Assembly: GCA_934555855.1 (NCBI GenBank) | Contig: CAKTFL010000073.1 | Location: forward strand, 1 to 8,532 | Length of the DNA: 8,532 nt | Origin: an uncultured Sphingomonas sp. | GTDB taxonomy: Bacteria > Pseudomonadota > Alphaproteobacteria > Sphingomonadales > Sphingomonadaceae | Direction of reading: 5' to 3' | In this document: positions 1 through 6,564 of the stretch, one piece after another | Numbering within the stretch: the first letter of the stretch is position 1 | Layout: every line of letters begins with the position of its first letter | Made by a program: the position numbers and the translations under genes | Notes under the pieces: generated by a model | Told to the model about the DNA's origin: nothing | Seen by the model: only the letters and a program-made list of their open reading frames with translations | Databases searched by the model: none

Positions 1-459
1 CATGTCTACGGATTGCCGCAGACCGGACTGCGCTTCTTTACCGTGTACGGTCCGTGGGGGCGGCCCGACATGGCCTATTACAGCTTTACCCGGAAGATGT
101 TGGCAGGGGAGCCGATCGACATTTATGGCGAGGGCAGGATGGCCCGCGACTTCACCTATATCGACGACATCGTCGAAGGGGTGGTGGGCGCGCTCGACCG
201 ACTGCCAGCGCCAGGCAGCAACCGCCTGCTGAACGTGGGCAGCAGCAATCCGGTAGGTTTGATGGATATGATCCGCACCCTTGAGGAGGCACTGGAAGTG
301 ATCGCCGTCAAGATCATGAAGCCGATGCAGCCCGGCGACATTACCTTGACCTATGCCGACACGACCCGGCTGCGTACGCTGACCGGGTATCGGCCGGGGG
401 TAGCGCTTGCCGAAGGGTTGAGCCGCTTCGTGCGATGGTACCGCGATCATCATCAATAA
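1..459 (+). CDS. UDP-glucuronate 4-epimerase-like protein, copy 1 (5' end outside window)
   Basis: This is the C-terminal part of an NAD-dependent epimerase of the extended short-chain dehydrogenase fold. It is read in frame from base 1 and matches residues 175-326 of the complete copy at 1957-2937 with no difference seen. Visible landmarks are FFTVYGPWGRPDMA and ARDFTYIDDIVEGV, which are characteristic of UDP-glucuronate 4-epimerases (CapI/LpsL type) that interconvert UDP-GlcA and UDP-GalA in the cytoplasm. The Rossmann glycine motif and YxxxK site lie upstream of the window, so whether this copy is intact and what its start looks like cannot be seen. It ends with TAA, 199 bases before ugd copy 1. 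Family assignment is firm; the exact substrate is inferred from motifs and from the neighbouring ugd. Confidence 0.88.
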   Translation, partial: HVYGLPQTGLRFFTVYGPWGRPDMAYYSFTRKMLAGEPIDIYGEGRMARDFTYIDDIVEGVVGALDRLPAPGSNRLLNVGSSNPVGLMDMIRTLEEALEVIAVKIMKPMQPGDITLTYADTTRLRTLTGYRPGVALAEGLSRFVRWYRDHHQ

Positions 460-658
460 ACGGGGTGTGCGGCCGGCCAAGATCTGTCTGGGCTGGAATA
501 ACGCCGAACCGTCGCCTCACCACGAACAGTGATGACATAGTCGTCATTCCGGCTCGCCAAGTCACGGAGTGGACTTGATTAGGTAAAATTTCCTCCGGTT
601 TCCATTGCGCTTCGGAAACGGTAGGGCGCGTCGGGCATCCTTGGACGGGGGAAAGTCT
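460..658 (+). promoter_or_regulatory. Leader/promoter region of ugd copy 1
   Basis: These 199 non-coding bases lie between the epimerase stop and the ugd start. They contain an inverted repeat ATGAC-N6-GTCAT (532-547) and an AT-rich patch with TAAAAT at 584-589, the best -10 candidate, although no good -35 lies at the right distance. A hairpin follows, with arms CCGGTTTCC (595-603, one bulged G) and GGAAACGG (614-621). The hairpin would sit at the start of a transcript initiated from that -10. The spacing suggests ugd has its own promoter and perhaps a structured leader. None of these elements matches a regulator I can name. Confidence 0.45.
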
Positions 659-1960
659 ATGCGCATTACGATGATCGGTTCGGGCTATGTGGGTCTGGTG
701 TCGGGCGCGTGCTTTGCGGATTTCGGGCACGACGTGTGCTGCGTGGATAAGGACGCGGGGAAGATCGATCGGCTGCTGAGGGGGGTGATGCCGATCTACG
801 AGCCGGGCCTGGATGCGCTGGTGGAGCGCAACGTGCAGGCGGGCCGGCTGCGCTTCACGACGGACCTGGCCGACGGGGTGGGGGACGCCGATGCGGTGTT
901 CATCGCGGTGGGAACGCCGTCTCGCCGGGGCGATAGCCATGCGGACCTGAGCTATGTTCATGGCGCCGCGCGTGAGATCGGCGAGGCGATCACCGGCTAT
1001 ACGGTGGTGGTGACCAAGTCGACGGTGCCGGTGGGTACGGGCGACGAGGTGGAGCGGATCATCCGCGAGGCGAACCCGGATGCGGAATTTGGCGTGGTGT
1101 CCAACCCCGAGTTCCTGCGCGAAGGCGCGGCGATCGATGACTTCAAGCGGCCCGACCGCATCGTGATCGGCTCGGAGGACGGCCAGGCGACGGAGGTGAT
1201 GCGCCAGGTCTACCGGCCGCTATACCTCAATCAGGCGCCGATCCTGGTCACCGGCCGGCGCACGGCGGAGCTGATCAAGTACGCCGGTAACGCGTTCCTG
1301 GCGACCAAGATCACCTTCATCAACGAGATTGCGGACCTGTGCGAGAAGGTTGGCGCGAACGTCCAGGAGGTGGCGCGCGGCATCGGGCTGGACAACCGGA
1401 TCGGGTCCAAGTTCCTTCATGCCGGCCCGGGCTATGGCGGCTCGTGCTTTCCCAAGGACACGCTGGCGCTGCTCAAGACCAGCCAGGATTATGAGGCGAC
1501 GCAGCGGATCGTGGAGGCGGTGGTGGCCGTCAACGACACGCGCAAGCGGGCGATGGGGCGCAAGGTGATCGCGGCGATGGGCGGCGAGGTGCGCGGGCGC
1601 ACGGTGGCGGTGCTGGGGCTGGCGTTCAAGCAGAACACCGACGATATGCGCGACAGCCCGGCGATCGCGGTGGTGCAGGCGCTGACGGATGCGGGCGCGA
1701 AGGTGCGCGCGTTCGATCCCGAGGCGATGGAGCAGGCACGGCCGCTGCTGCCCGATATCGACTATGCCGGCGGGCCGTACGAGGCGATCGAGGGTGCTGA
1801 CGCGCTGGTGGTGGTGACGCCCTGGGACGCGTTCCGGGCACTCGACCTGGGGCGGATCAAGTCGCTGCTCGCCAGCCCGGTGGTCGTCGACCTGCGCAAC
1901 ATCTACGACCCCGAACAGGTCAGGGGAGCGGGCCTCGCCTATACCGGCATCGGCCGTTGA
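659..1960 (+). CDS. ugd: UDP-glucose 6-dehydrogenase, copy 1
   Basis: A 433-residue enzyme of the UDP-glucose/GDP-mannose dehydrogenase family, of normal length. It oxidises UDP-glucose twice with NAD+ to UDP-glucuronate in the cytoplasm. The N-terminal Rossmann motif is GSGYVG (residues 7-12). It is followed by YEPGLDALV (48-55), AVGTP (83-87), TKSTVPVGTG (119-128) and NPEFLREG (149-156, Glu151). ELIKYAGN (204-211) carries Lys207 and Asn211, and GYGGSCFPKD (258-267) carries the catalytic Cys263 and Asp267. The C-terminal UDP-binding domain includes LGLAFKQNTDDMRDSP, where Gln325 replaces the more usual Pro. ATG 659 is chosen because a GGGGGA Shine-Dalgarno-like run at 647-652 precedes it and the Rossmann strand begins at once. 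An in-frame TTG at 605 would add 18 residues unlike the family. The TGA stop overlaps the TTG start of the next epimerase gene. Confidence 0.96.
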   Translation: MRITMIGSGYVGLVSGACFADFGHDVCCVDKDAGKIDRLLRGVMPIYEPGLDALVERNVQAGRLRFTTDLADGVGDADAVFIAVGTPSRRGDSHADLSYVHGAAREIGEAITGYTVVVTKSTVPVGTGDEVERIIREANPDAEFGVVSNPEFLREGAAIDDFKRPDRIVIGSEDGQATEVMRQVYRPLYLNQAPILVTGRRTAELIKYAGNAFLATKITFINEIADLCEKVGANVQEVARGIGLDNRIGSKFLHAGPGYGGSCFPKDTLALLKTSQDYEATQRIVEAVVAVNDTRKRAMGRKVIAAMGGEVRGRTVAVLGLAFKQNTDDMRDSPAIAVVQALTDAGAKVRAFDPEAMEQARPLLPDIDYAGGPYEAIEGADALVVVTPWDAFRALDLGRIKSLLASPVVVDLRNIYDPEQVRGAGLAYTGIGR

Positions 1961-1961
1961 G
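1957..1961 (+). promoter_or_regulatory. Stop-start overlap (TTGA) at the duplication junction
   Basis: The TGA of ugd copy 1 (1958-1960) shares bases with the TTG start of epimerase copy 2 (1957-1959). Such a 4-base overlap normally means translational coupling, with ribosomes reinitiating after the upstream stop. There is no Shine-Dalgarno sequence within 20 bases upstream. The same TTGAG at 4435-4439 leads nowhere: the frame there runs into non-coding sequence. Confidence 0.75.
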
Positions 1962-2937
1962 CCGGCCCGATCCGGTTCTGGTCACGGGCGCGGCCGGCTT
2001 TATCGGCCGCGCCGTCGCGCAGCGGCTGATCGAACGGGGAGATCGGGTCGTCGGCGTCGACAATCTCAACGACTATTACGACCCGGCGTTGAAAACGGCC
2101 CGGCTGGCTACCCTCGCCGACCATCCGGCGTTCACCTTTCGGCACATGGATATCGCCGACGCCGCAGAGGTGGCCGGCCTGGTGCGCGATCGGGGCGTGC
2201 GGCGCATCATCCACCTCGCCGCACAGGCCGGGGTGCGCTACAGCCTGGAAAATCCGTTCGCGTATGAGCGGTCGAACCTGGCAGGTCATCTGGCGGTGCT
2301 GGAGGCGGCACGCCACGCTCCCGACTTCGAGCACATGATCTATGCCTCGTCGAGTTCGGTTTATGGCGAACGGCCGATCGACGATCGCGGCTTTCGCGAG
2401 GACGACCCGGCCGCTGCTCCCGCCTCGCTTTATGCCGCGACCAAACAGGGCTGCGAGCTGATGAGCCAGTCCTATGCCCATGTCTACGGATTGCCGCAGA
2501 CCGGACTGCGCTTCTTTACCGTGTACGGTCCGTGGGGGCGGCCCGACATGGCCTATTACAGCTTTACCCGGAAGATGTTGGCAGGGGAGCCGATCGACAT
2601 TTATGGCGAGGGCAGGATGGCCCGCGACTTCACCTATATCGACGACATCGTCGAAGGGGTGGTGGGCGCGCTCGACCGACTGCCAGCGCCAGGCAGCAAC
2701 CGCCTGCTGAACGTGGGCAGCAGCAATCCGGTAGGTTTGATGGATATGATCCGCACCCTTGAGGAGGCACTGGAAGTGATCGCCGTCAAGATCATGAAGC
2801 CGATGCAGCCCGGCGACATTACCTTGACCTATGCCGACACGACCCGGCTGCGTACGCTGACCGGGTATCGGCCGGGGGTAGCGCTTGCCGAAGGGTTGAG
2901 CCGCTTCGTGCGATGGTACCGCGATCATCATCAATAA
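1957..2937 (+). CDS. UDP-glucuronate 4-epimerase-like protein, copy 2 (complete)
   Basis: A 326-residue NAD-dependent epimerase of normal family length. The Rossmann motif GAAGFIG is at residues 11-17, the SSSSVYG region at 131-137, the catalytic YAATK at 159-163 (Tyr159, Lys163), FFTVYGPWGRPDMA at 186-199 and ARDFTYIDD at 222-230. These features fit UDP-glucuronate 4-epimerase, which makes UDP-galacturonate; another UDP-hexose epimerase specificity cannot be ruled out by eye. The start is TTG at 1957, overlapping the ugd stop as TTGA. No ATG or GTG lies in frame before the Rossmann strand, and no Shine-Dalgarno sequence is near: the closest purine run, AGGGGAG, ends about 28 bases upstream. 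Translation therefore probably depends on reinitiation after ugd. From residue 175 onward it duplicates the partial gene at 1-459. It ends 199 bases before ugd copy 2. Confidence 0.93.
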   Translation: MSRPDPVLVTGAAGFIGRAVAQRLIERGDRVVGVDNLNDYYDPALKTARLATLADHPAFTFRHMDIADAAEVAGLVRDRGVRRIIHLAAQAGVRYSLENPFAYERSNLAGHLAVLEAARHAPDFEHMIYASSSSVYGERPIDDRGFREDDPAAAPASLYAATKQGCELMSQSYAHVYGLPQTGLRFFTVYGPWGRPDMAYYSFTRKMLAGEPIDIYGEGRMARDFTYIDDIVEGVVGALDRLPAPGSNRLLNVGSSNPVGLMDMIRTLEEALEVIAVKIMKPMQPGDITLTYADTTRLRTLTGYRPGVALAEGLSRFVRWYRDHHQ

Positions 2938-3136
2938 ACGGGGTGTGCGGCCGGCCAAGATCTGTCTGGGCTGGAATAACGCCGAACCGTCGCCTCACCA
3001 CGAACAGTGATGACATAGTCGTCATTCCGGCTCGCCAAGTCACGGAGTGGACTTGATTAGGTAAAATTTCCTCCGGTTTCCATTGCGCTTCGGAAACGGT
3101 AGGGCGCGTCGGGCATCCTTGGACGGGGGAAAGTCT
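2938..3136 (+). promoter_or_regulatory. Leader/promoter region of ugd copy 2
   Basis: This is an exact duplicate of 460-658: inverted repeat at 3010-3025, TAAAAT at 3062-3067, hairpin arms at 3073-3081 and 3092-3099, and the GGGGGA run at 3125-3130. Each ugd copy therefore keeps the same upstream signals, in contrast to the epimerase, whose upstream context in copy 2 is the end of ugd. Confidence 0.45.
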
Positions 3137-4438
3137 ATGCGCATTACGATGATCGGTTCGGGCTATGTGGGTCTGGTGTCGGGCGCGTGCTTTGCGGATT
3201 TCGGGCACGACGTGTGCTGCGTGGATAAGGACGCGGGGAAGATCGATCGGCTGCTGAGGGGGGTGATGCCGATCTACGAGCCGGGCCTGGATGCGCTGGT
3301 GGAGCGCAACGTGCAGGCGGGCCGGCTGCGCTTCACGACGGACCTGGCCGACGGGGTGGGGGACGCCGATGCGGTGTTCATCGCGGTGGGAACGCCGTCT
3401 CGCCGGGGCGATAGCCATGCGGACCTGAGCTATGTTCATGGCGCCGCGCGTGAGATCGGCGAGGCGATCACCGGCTATACGGTGGTGGTGACCAAGTCGA
3501 CGGTGCCGGTGGGTACGGGCGACGAGGTGGAGCGGATCATCCGCGAGGCGAACCCGGATGCGGAATTTGGCGTGGTGTCCAACCCCGAGTTCCTGCGCGA
3601 AGGCGCGGCGATCGATGACTTCAAGCGGCCCGACCGCATCGTGATCGGCTCGGAGGACGGCCAGGCGACGGAGGTGATGCGCCAGGTCTACCGGCCGCTA
3701 TACCTCAATCAGGCGCCGATCCTGGTCACCGGCCGGCGCACGGCGGAGCTGATCAAGTACGCCGGTAACGCGTTCCTGGCGACCAAGATCACCTTCATCA
3801 ACGAGATTGCGGACCTGTGCGAGAAGGTTGGCGCGAACGTCCAGGAGGTGGCGCGCGGCATCGGGCTGGACAACCGGATCGGGTCCAAGTTCCTTCATGC
3901 CGGCCCGGGCTATGGCGGCTCGTGCTTTCCCAAGGACACGCTGGCGCTGCTCAAGACCAGCCAGGATTATGAGGCGACGCAGCGGATCGTGGAGGCGGTG
4001 GTGGCCGTCAACGACACGCGCAAGCGGGCGATGGGGCGCAAGGTGATCGCGGCGATGGGCGGCGAGGTGCGCGGGCGCACGGTGGCGGTGCTGGGGCTGG
4101 CGTTCAAGCAGAACACCGACGATATGCGCGACAGCCCGGCGATCGCGGTGGTGCAGGCGCTGACGGATGCGGGCGCGAAGGTGCGCGCGTTCGATCCCGA
4201 GGCGATGGAGCAGGCACGGCCGCTGCTGCCCGATATCGACTATGCCGGCGGGCCGTACGAGGCGATCGAGGGTGCTGACGCGCTGGTGGTGGTGACGCCC
4301 TGGGACGCGTTCCGGGCACTCGACCTGGGGCGGATCAAGTCGCTGCTCGCCAGCCCGGTGGTCGTCGACCTGCGCAACATCTACGACCCCGAACAGGTCA
4401 GGGGAGCGGGCCTCGCCTATACCGGCATCGGCCGTTGA
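3137..4438 (+). CDS. ugd: UDP-glucose 6-dehydrogenase, copy 2
   Basis: A second complete ugd encoding a 433-residue protein identical to the one at 659-1960, with the same Rossmann motif, Lys207, catalytic Cys263 and Asp267. I saw no nucleotide difference between the copies, including silent positions and the upstream leader. The ATG is supported by the GGGGGA run at 3125-3130. One base after the stop codon the sequence departs from copy 1. Instead of running into an epimerase it enters a 159-base non-coding gap with hairpins, then the UDP-glucuronate decarboxylase gene. UDP-GlcA from this copy would be a substrate for both the epimerase and the decarboxylase. Because both copies retain every catalytic residue, neither looks like a decaying duplicate. 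Confidence 0.96.
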   Translation: MRITMIGSGYVGLVSGACFADFGHDVCCVDKDAGKIDRLLRGVMPIYEPGLDALVERNVQAGRLRFTTDLADGVGDADAVFIAVGTPSRRGDSHADLSYVHGAAREIGEAITGYTVVVTKSTVPVGTGDEVERIIREANPDAEFGVVSNPEFLREGAAIDDFKRPDRIVIGSEDGQATEVMRQVYRPLYLNQAPILVTGRRTAELIKYAGNAFLATKITFINEIADLCEKVGANVQEVARGIGLDNRIGSKFLHAGPGYGGSCFPKDTLALLKTSQDYEATQRIVEAVVAVNDTRKRAMGRKVIAAMGGEVRGRTVAVLGLAFKQNTDDMRDSPAIAVVQALTDAGAKVRAFDPEAMEQARPLLPDIDYAGGPYEAIEGADALVVVTPWDAFRALDLGRIKSLLASPVVVDLRNIYDPEQVRGAGLAYTGIGR

Positions 4439-4480
4439 GATCGCCCACGGCCTGAGCGACCGGCTTGTGTGACGGGAGCG

Positions 4481-4507
4481 TTTCACCCTAAGCGGGTGGA
4501 ATTGTCT
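4481..4507 (+). terminator. Hairpin after ugd copy 2, possible weak terminator or attenuator
   Basis: Arms TTTCACCC (4481-4488) and GGGTGGAA (4494-4501) pair over eight positions, including one T-G wobble, around a five-base loop. TTGTCTC follows, a poor T-tract. The hairpin lies 43 bases after the ugd stop and could reduce read-through into the decarboxylase gene. It is present only after copy 2, because copy 1 runs directly into the next epimerase. Confidence 0.4.
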
Positions 4508-4522
4508 CGCCGTCGCTTCTGC

Positions 4523-4550
4523 GGCACGCGTGCCGGCAGCTCGGGCCGGC
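4523..4550 (+). promoter_or_regulatory. Palindrome cluster upstream of the UDP-xylose synthase gene
   Basis: GGCACGCGTGCC (4523-4534) is a perfect 12-base palindrome. It overlaps TGCCGGCA (4531-4538), and GCCGGC occurs at 4532-4537 and again at 4545-4550, so several alternative hairpins are possible. The cluster lies 48 to 75 bases before the ATG at 4598. It could be an operator or a structured leader, but GC-rich palindromes are common by chance in this DNA. Confidence 0.3.
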
Positions 4551-4597
4551 ATCGCATCCACCACCGCGCCGGCGATGATTACGGGAGTTGAAGTGTT

Positions 4598-5566
4598 ATG
4601 AGTCGCGTTGGGCTGTCCCGAAAGCGGGTGCTCGTCACGGGCGGAGCGGGCTTTCTGGGTTCGCATCTGTGCGAGCGGTTGCTTGATACGGGCCACGACG
4701 TGCTGTGCGTGGACAACTACTATACCGGCCAGCGCTCGAACATCGAACATCTGCTCGGCAATTCGCGGTTCGAGACCATGCGCCACGATATCACCAGCCC
4801 GCTGCTGGTCGAGGTGGACGAGATCTACAATCTGGCTTGCCCGGCCTCTCCGGTGCATTATCAGTTTGACCCGGTGCAGACGCTCAAGACCTGCGTGCAG
4901 GGCTCCATCAACATGCTGGGTTTGGCCAAGCGGACCAAGGCCAGGATCTTCCAGGCATCGACCAGCGAAGTCTATGGCGATCCGCTCGTCCATCCTCAGC
5001 CCGAAAGTTACTGGGGACACGTAAATCCGCTTGGCCTTCGTTCCTGCTACGACGAGGGCAAGCGTGCCGCCGAGACGCTGTTCTTCGACTATCATCGCCA
5101 GCATGGCGTCGACGTCCGGGTGGTGCGTATCTTCAACACCTATGGCCCGCGAATGCATCCAGAGGATGGACGCGTGGTGTCGAACTTCGTCATCCAGGCG
5201 TTGCGCGGCCAGGATATCACGATCTTCGGCGACGGATCGCAGACGCGTTCGTTCTGCTATGTGGACGACCTGATCGAAGGGTTCGTCCGCCTGATGGACC
5301 AGGACCGCACGGTCGGCCCGGTCAACATCGGCAATCCGGGCGAGTTCACCATTCGGGAGCTTGCCGAAATGACGGTGGCTATGACGGGGTCCAAGTCCCG
5401 GTTGATCTATCTGCCGCTGCCCGCGGACGATCCCAGGCAGCGCCAGCCCGACATTTCGCTCGCCAAGCAGATGCTGGACTGGGAGCCGGCCGTGCCGTTG
5501 CGCGAAGGACTGGCCCGGACCATCGCCTATTTCGACGATCTGCTTCAGCGCAGCGCGGCGGCTTGA
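4598..5566 (+). CDS. UDP-glucuronate decarboxylase (UDP-xylose synthase)
   Basis: A 322-residue extended short-chain dehydrogenase of the UXS type. It converts UDP-glucuronate to UDP-xylose through an NAD-bound 4-keto intermediate. The dinucleotide motif GGAGFLGSH is at residues 15-23. [12 protein letters not shown] (78-89), STSEVYGDP (121-129, Glu124) and the YDEGK catalytic pair (Tyr151, Lys155) follow. Then come [18 protein letters not shown] (177-194), [15 protein letters not shown] (210-224) and the [11 protein letters not shown] segment near 242-252. The ACPASPxHYQ, NTYGPRM and GDGSQTRSF signatures separate UXS from UDP-glucose and UDP-glucuronate epimerases. Length is normal for a soluble bacterial UXS with no membrane anchor. 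The ATG at 4598 has GGGAG at 4583-4587, slightly far from the start. The next gene begins 43 bases after the stop and is probably co-transcribed. Its substrate is the product of the ugd genes just upstream. Confidence 0.95.
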   Translation: MSRVGLSRKRVLVTGGAGFLGSHLCERLLDTGHDVLCVDNYYTGQRSNIEHLLGNSRFETMRHDITSPLLVEVDEIYNLACPASPVHYQFDPVQTLKTCVQGSINMLGLAKRTKARIFQASTSEVYGDPLVHPQPESYWGHVNPLGLRSCYDEGKRAAETLFFDYHRQHGVDVRVVRIFNTYGPRMHPEDGRVVSNFVIQALRGQDITIFGDGSQTRSFCYVDDLIEGFVRLMDQDRTVGPVNIGNPGEFTIRELAEMTVAMTGSKSRLIYLPLPADDPRQRQPDISLAKQMLDWEPAVPLREGLARTIAYFDDLLQRSAAA

Positions 5567-5609
5567 TGGCACGGCGTCGGCCCTAGGGGCGGCTGACGGG
5601 AGGGACGGA

Positions 5610-6527
5610 ATGACGGAAATGCCGCTGGTGGCCGGCGTGGAGCTGGGCGGAACCAAATGCGTGTGCATCCTGGCCCGCGGCCCTGATGCGGTGGAGGACG
5701 AAGTTCGCATTCCGACCACGCGTCCCGATGAGACGCTGCCCGCCATCGAGGCGGTGCTGGAGCGGTGGCGGGGCTTCGCTGCGCTCGGGATCGCCAGCTT
5801 CGGCCCCGTGTCGATCGATCGCGGTGCAGCCGATTATGGCGAGGTCACGGTGACGCCGAAGCCGGGCTGGTCCCATACCGATGTGGCCGGCCGCCTCGCC
5901 CGTTCGGCCGGCGTTCCGACCGGCTTTCACACCGACGTGGTCGGCGGTGCCCTGGCGGAGGCGCGCTGGGGCGCGGCGGAGGGGCTTGCCGATGTCGCGT
6001 ATGTGACGGTCGGCACCGGTGTGGGCGTGGGGCTGGTAGCGCATGGCAGGCCGGTCGACGGGCTGACCCATGGCGAGTTCGGCCATTTGCGGCCGGTGCG
6101 GGTGGCCGGCGACGATTGGGTCGGCGTCTGCCCGTTTCACGGCGCGTGCGTGGAGGGGCTGGCGTCGGGGCCGGCGATCAAGGCGCGGACGGGCCAGTCT
6201 GCCGAGAACCTTCCGCCCGAGCATCCAGTGTGGGACAATGTGGCGCACACGCTGGCGCAGCTGTGCCACACGCTGGTCCTGACGGGAGTCCCCCGCCGGA
6301 TCGTCATGGGCGGCGGCGTGATGGTGGGAATGCCGCATCTGTTCCCCCGCATCCGTGCGGCCCTGACGCGAAGCCTGGGCGGCTATGTGCCGCTGCCGGA
6401 GGTCGCGATGACCGACAGCTATATCGTGCCGCCGGCGTTGGGCGGGCGGGCAGGGCCGCTCGGCGCGATCGTGCTCGGTACGCAGGCACTCGAAGCGCAG
6501 CTCGGGGTAGCGTTTACCGCGAGTTAA
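5610..6527 (+). CDS. ROK-family sugar kinase, probable zinc-containing fructokinase
   Basis: A 305-residue ROK kinase, normal in length for the single-domain enzymes of this family. The N-terminal phosphate loop ELGGTK is at residues 11-16. The catalytic Asp is probably Asp109 in HTDVVGGALAE, and the second glycine-rich ATP loop GTGVGVG is at 135-141. A zinc site of the fructokinase type is visible: His154 in GLTHGEFGH and CPFHGAC at 174-180 (Cys174, His177, Cys180). The EHPVWDNVAHTLAQL segment at 204-218 also resembles fructokinases of the YdhR/GmuE type. It likely phosphorylates fructose with ATP to fructose 6-phosphate, though mannose or another hexose is possible. There is no helix-turn-helix domain, so it is not a ROK repressor. 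A strong GGGAGGG at 5598-5604 supports ATG 5610. The short gap after the decarboxylase gene suggests one operon, linking hexose entry to sugar-nucleotide supply. Confidence 0.92.
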   Translation: MTEMPLVAGVELGGTKCVCILARGPDAVEDEVRIPTTRPDETLPAIEAVLERWRGFAALGIASFGPVSIDRGAADYGEVTVTPKPGWSHTDVAGRLARSAGVPTGFHTDVVGGALAEARWGAAEGLADVAYVTVGTGVGVGLVAHGRPVDGLTHGEFGHLRPVRVAGDDWVGVCPFHGACVEGLASGPAIKARTGQSAENLPPEHPVWDNVAHTLAQLCHTLVLTGVPRRIVMGGGVMVGMPHLFPRIRAALTRSLGGYVPLPEVAMTDSYIVPPALGGRAGPLGAIVLGTQALEAQLGVAFTAS

Positions 6528-6564
6528 CCGGGCGCAACTACGGTCCTGAACAGCGAAACGGCTG

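Larger units (their letters stand above)
1..1961 (+). repeat. Direct tandem repeat, unit 1 (right-hand 1961 bases visible)
   Basis: This stretch reappears at 2479-4439 with a constant offset of 2478 bases and no mismatch found wherever I compared them, including the 199-base non-coding leader. It holds the 3' half of the epimerase gene and all of ugd. Its left boundary lies outside the window, so it may be a full unit or part of a longer array. Identity stops after base 1961, one base beyond the ugd stop codon. Confidence 0.97.
1962..4439 (+). repeat. Direct tandem repeat, unit 2 (complete, 2478 bp)
   Basis: This is one full period: the epimerase gene minus its first five bases, the leader and ugd. 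It is joined head to tail to unit 1. The right end is defined by loss of identity at 4440, where this copy reads ATCGCC while unit 1 reads CCGGCC. The boundary may shift left by a few bases because of shared sequence (TGAG) at the junction. No inverted terminal repeats or transposase gene accompany it, so it looks like a plain duplication rather than a mobile element. Confidence 0.95.

Noticed and set aside
471..478. GGCCGGCC palindrome just after the epimerase stop as a terminator
   Set aside because: It is only an eight-base self-complementary word with no loop and no T-tract, and is expected by chance in GC-rich DNA.
605..658. An 18-residue N-terminal extension of Ugd from TTG 605 (and 3083 in copy 2)
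   Set aside because: The extension is Arg/Gly-rich, lies over the leader hairpin, and the family starts directly at the Rossmann strand, which matches ATG 659 with its purine-rich ribosome site.
341..961. A 206-codon minus-strand open frame repeated at 2819-3439
   Set aside because: It lies opposite the epimerase end, the leader and ugd, and shows no recognisable motif. It appears twice only because the DNA is duplicated.
1939..2958. A 339-codon minus-strand open frame opposite the second epimerase gene
   Set aside because: It mirrors a clear coding gene, is His/Arg-rich with no domain, and has no independent ribosome-site support.
1..4439. A composite transposon or other mobile element as the cause of the repeat
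   Set aside because: There is no transposase or integrase gene, no inverted ends and no target-site duplication at the visible boundary. The repeats are head-to-tail metabolic genes.
3698..5746. A 682-codon open frame on the minus strand, across ugd copy 2, the gap and the UDP-xylose synthase gene
   Set aside because: It lies opposite two strongly recognised genes, its translation is rich in Arg, His and Ala with no recognisable domain, and high-GC codon bias commonly leaves the antisense frame open. The duplicate sequence in copy 1 does not support the same long frame.
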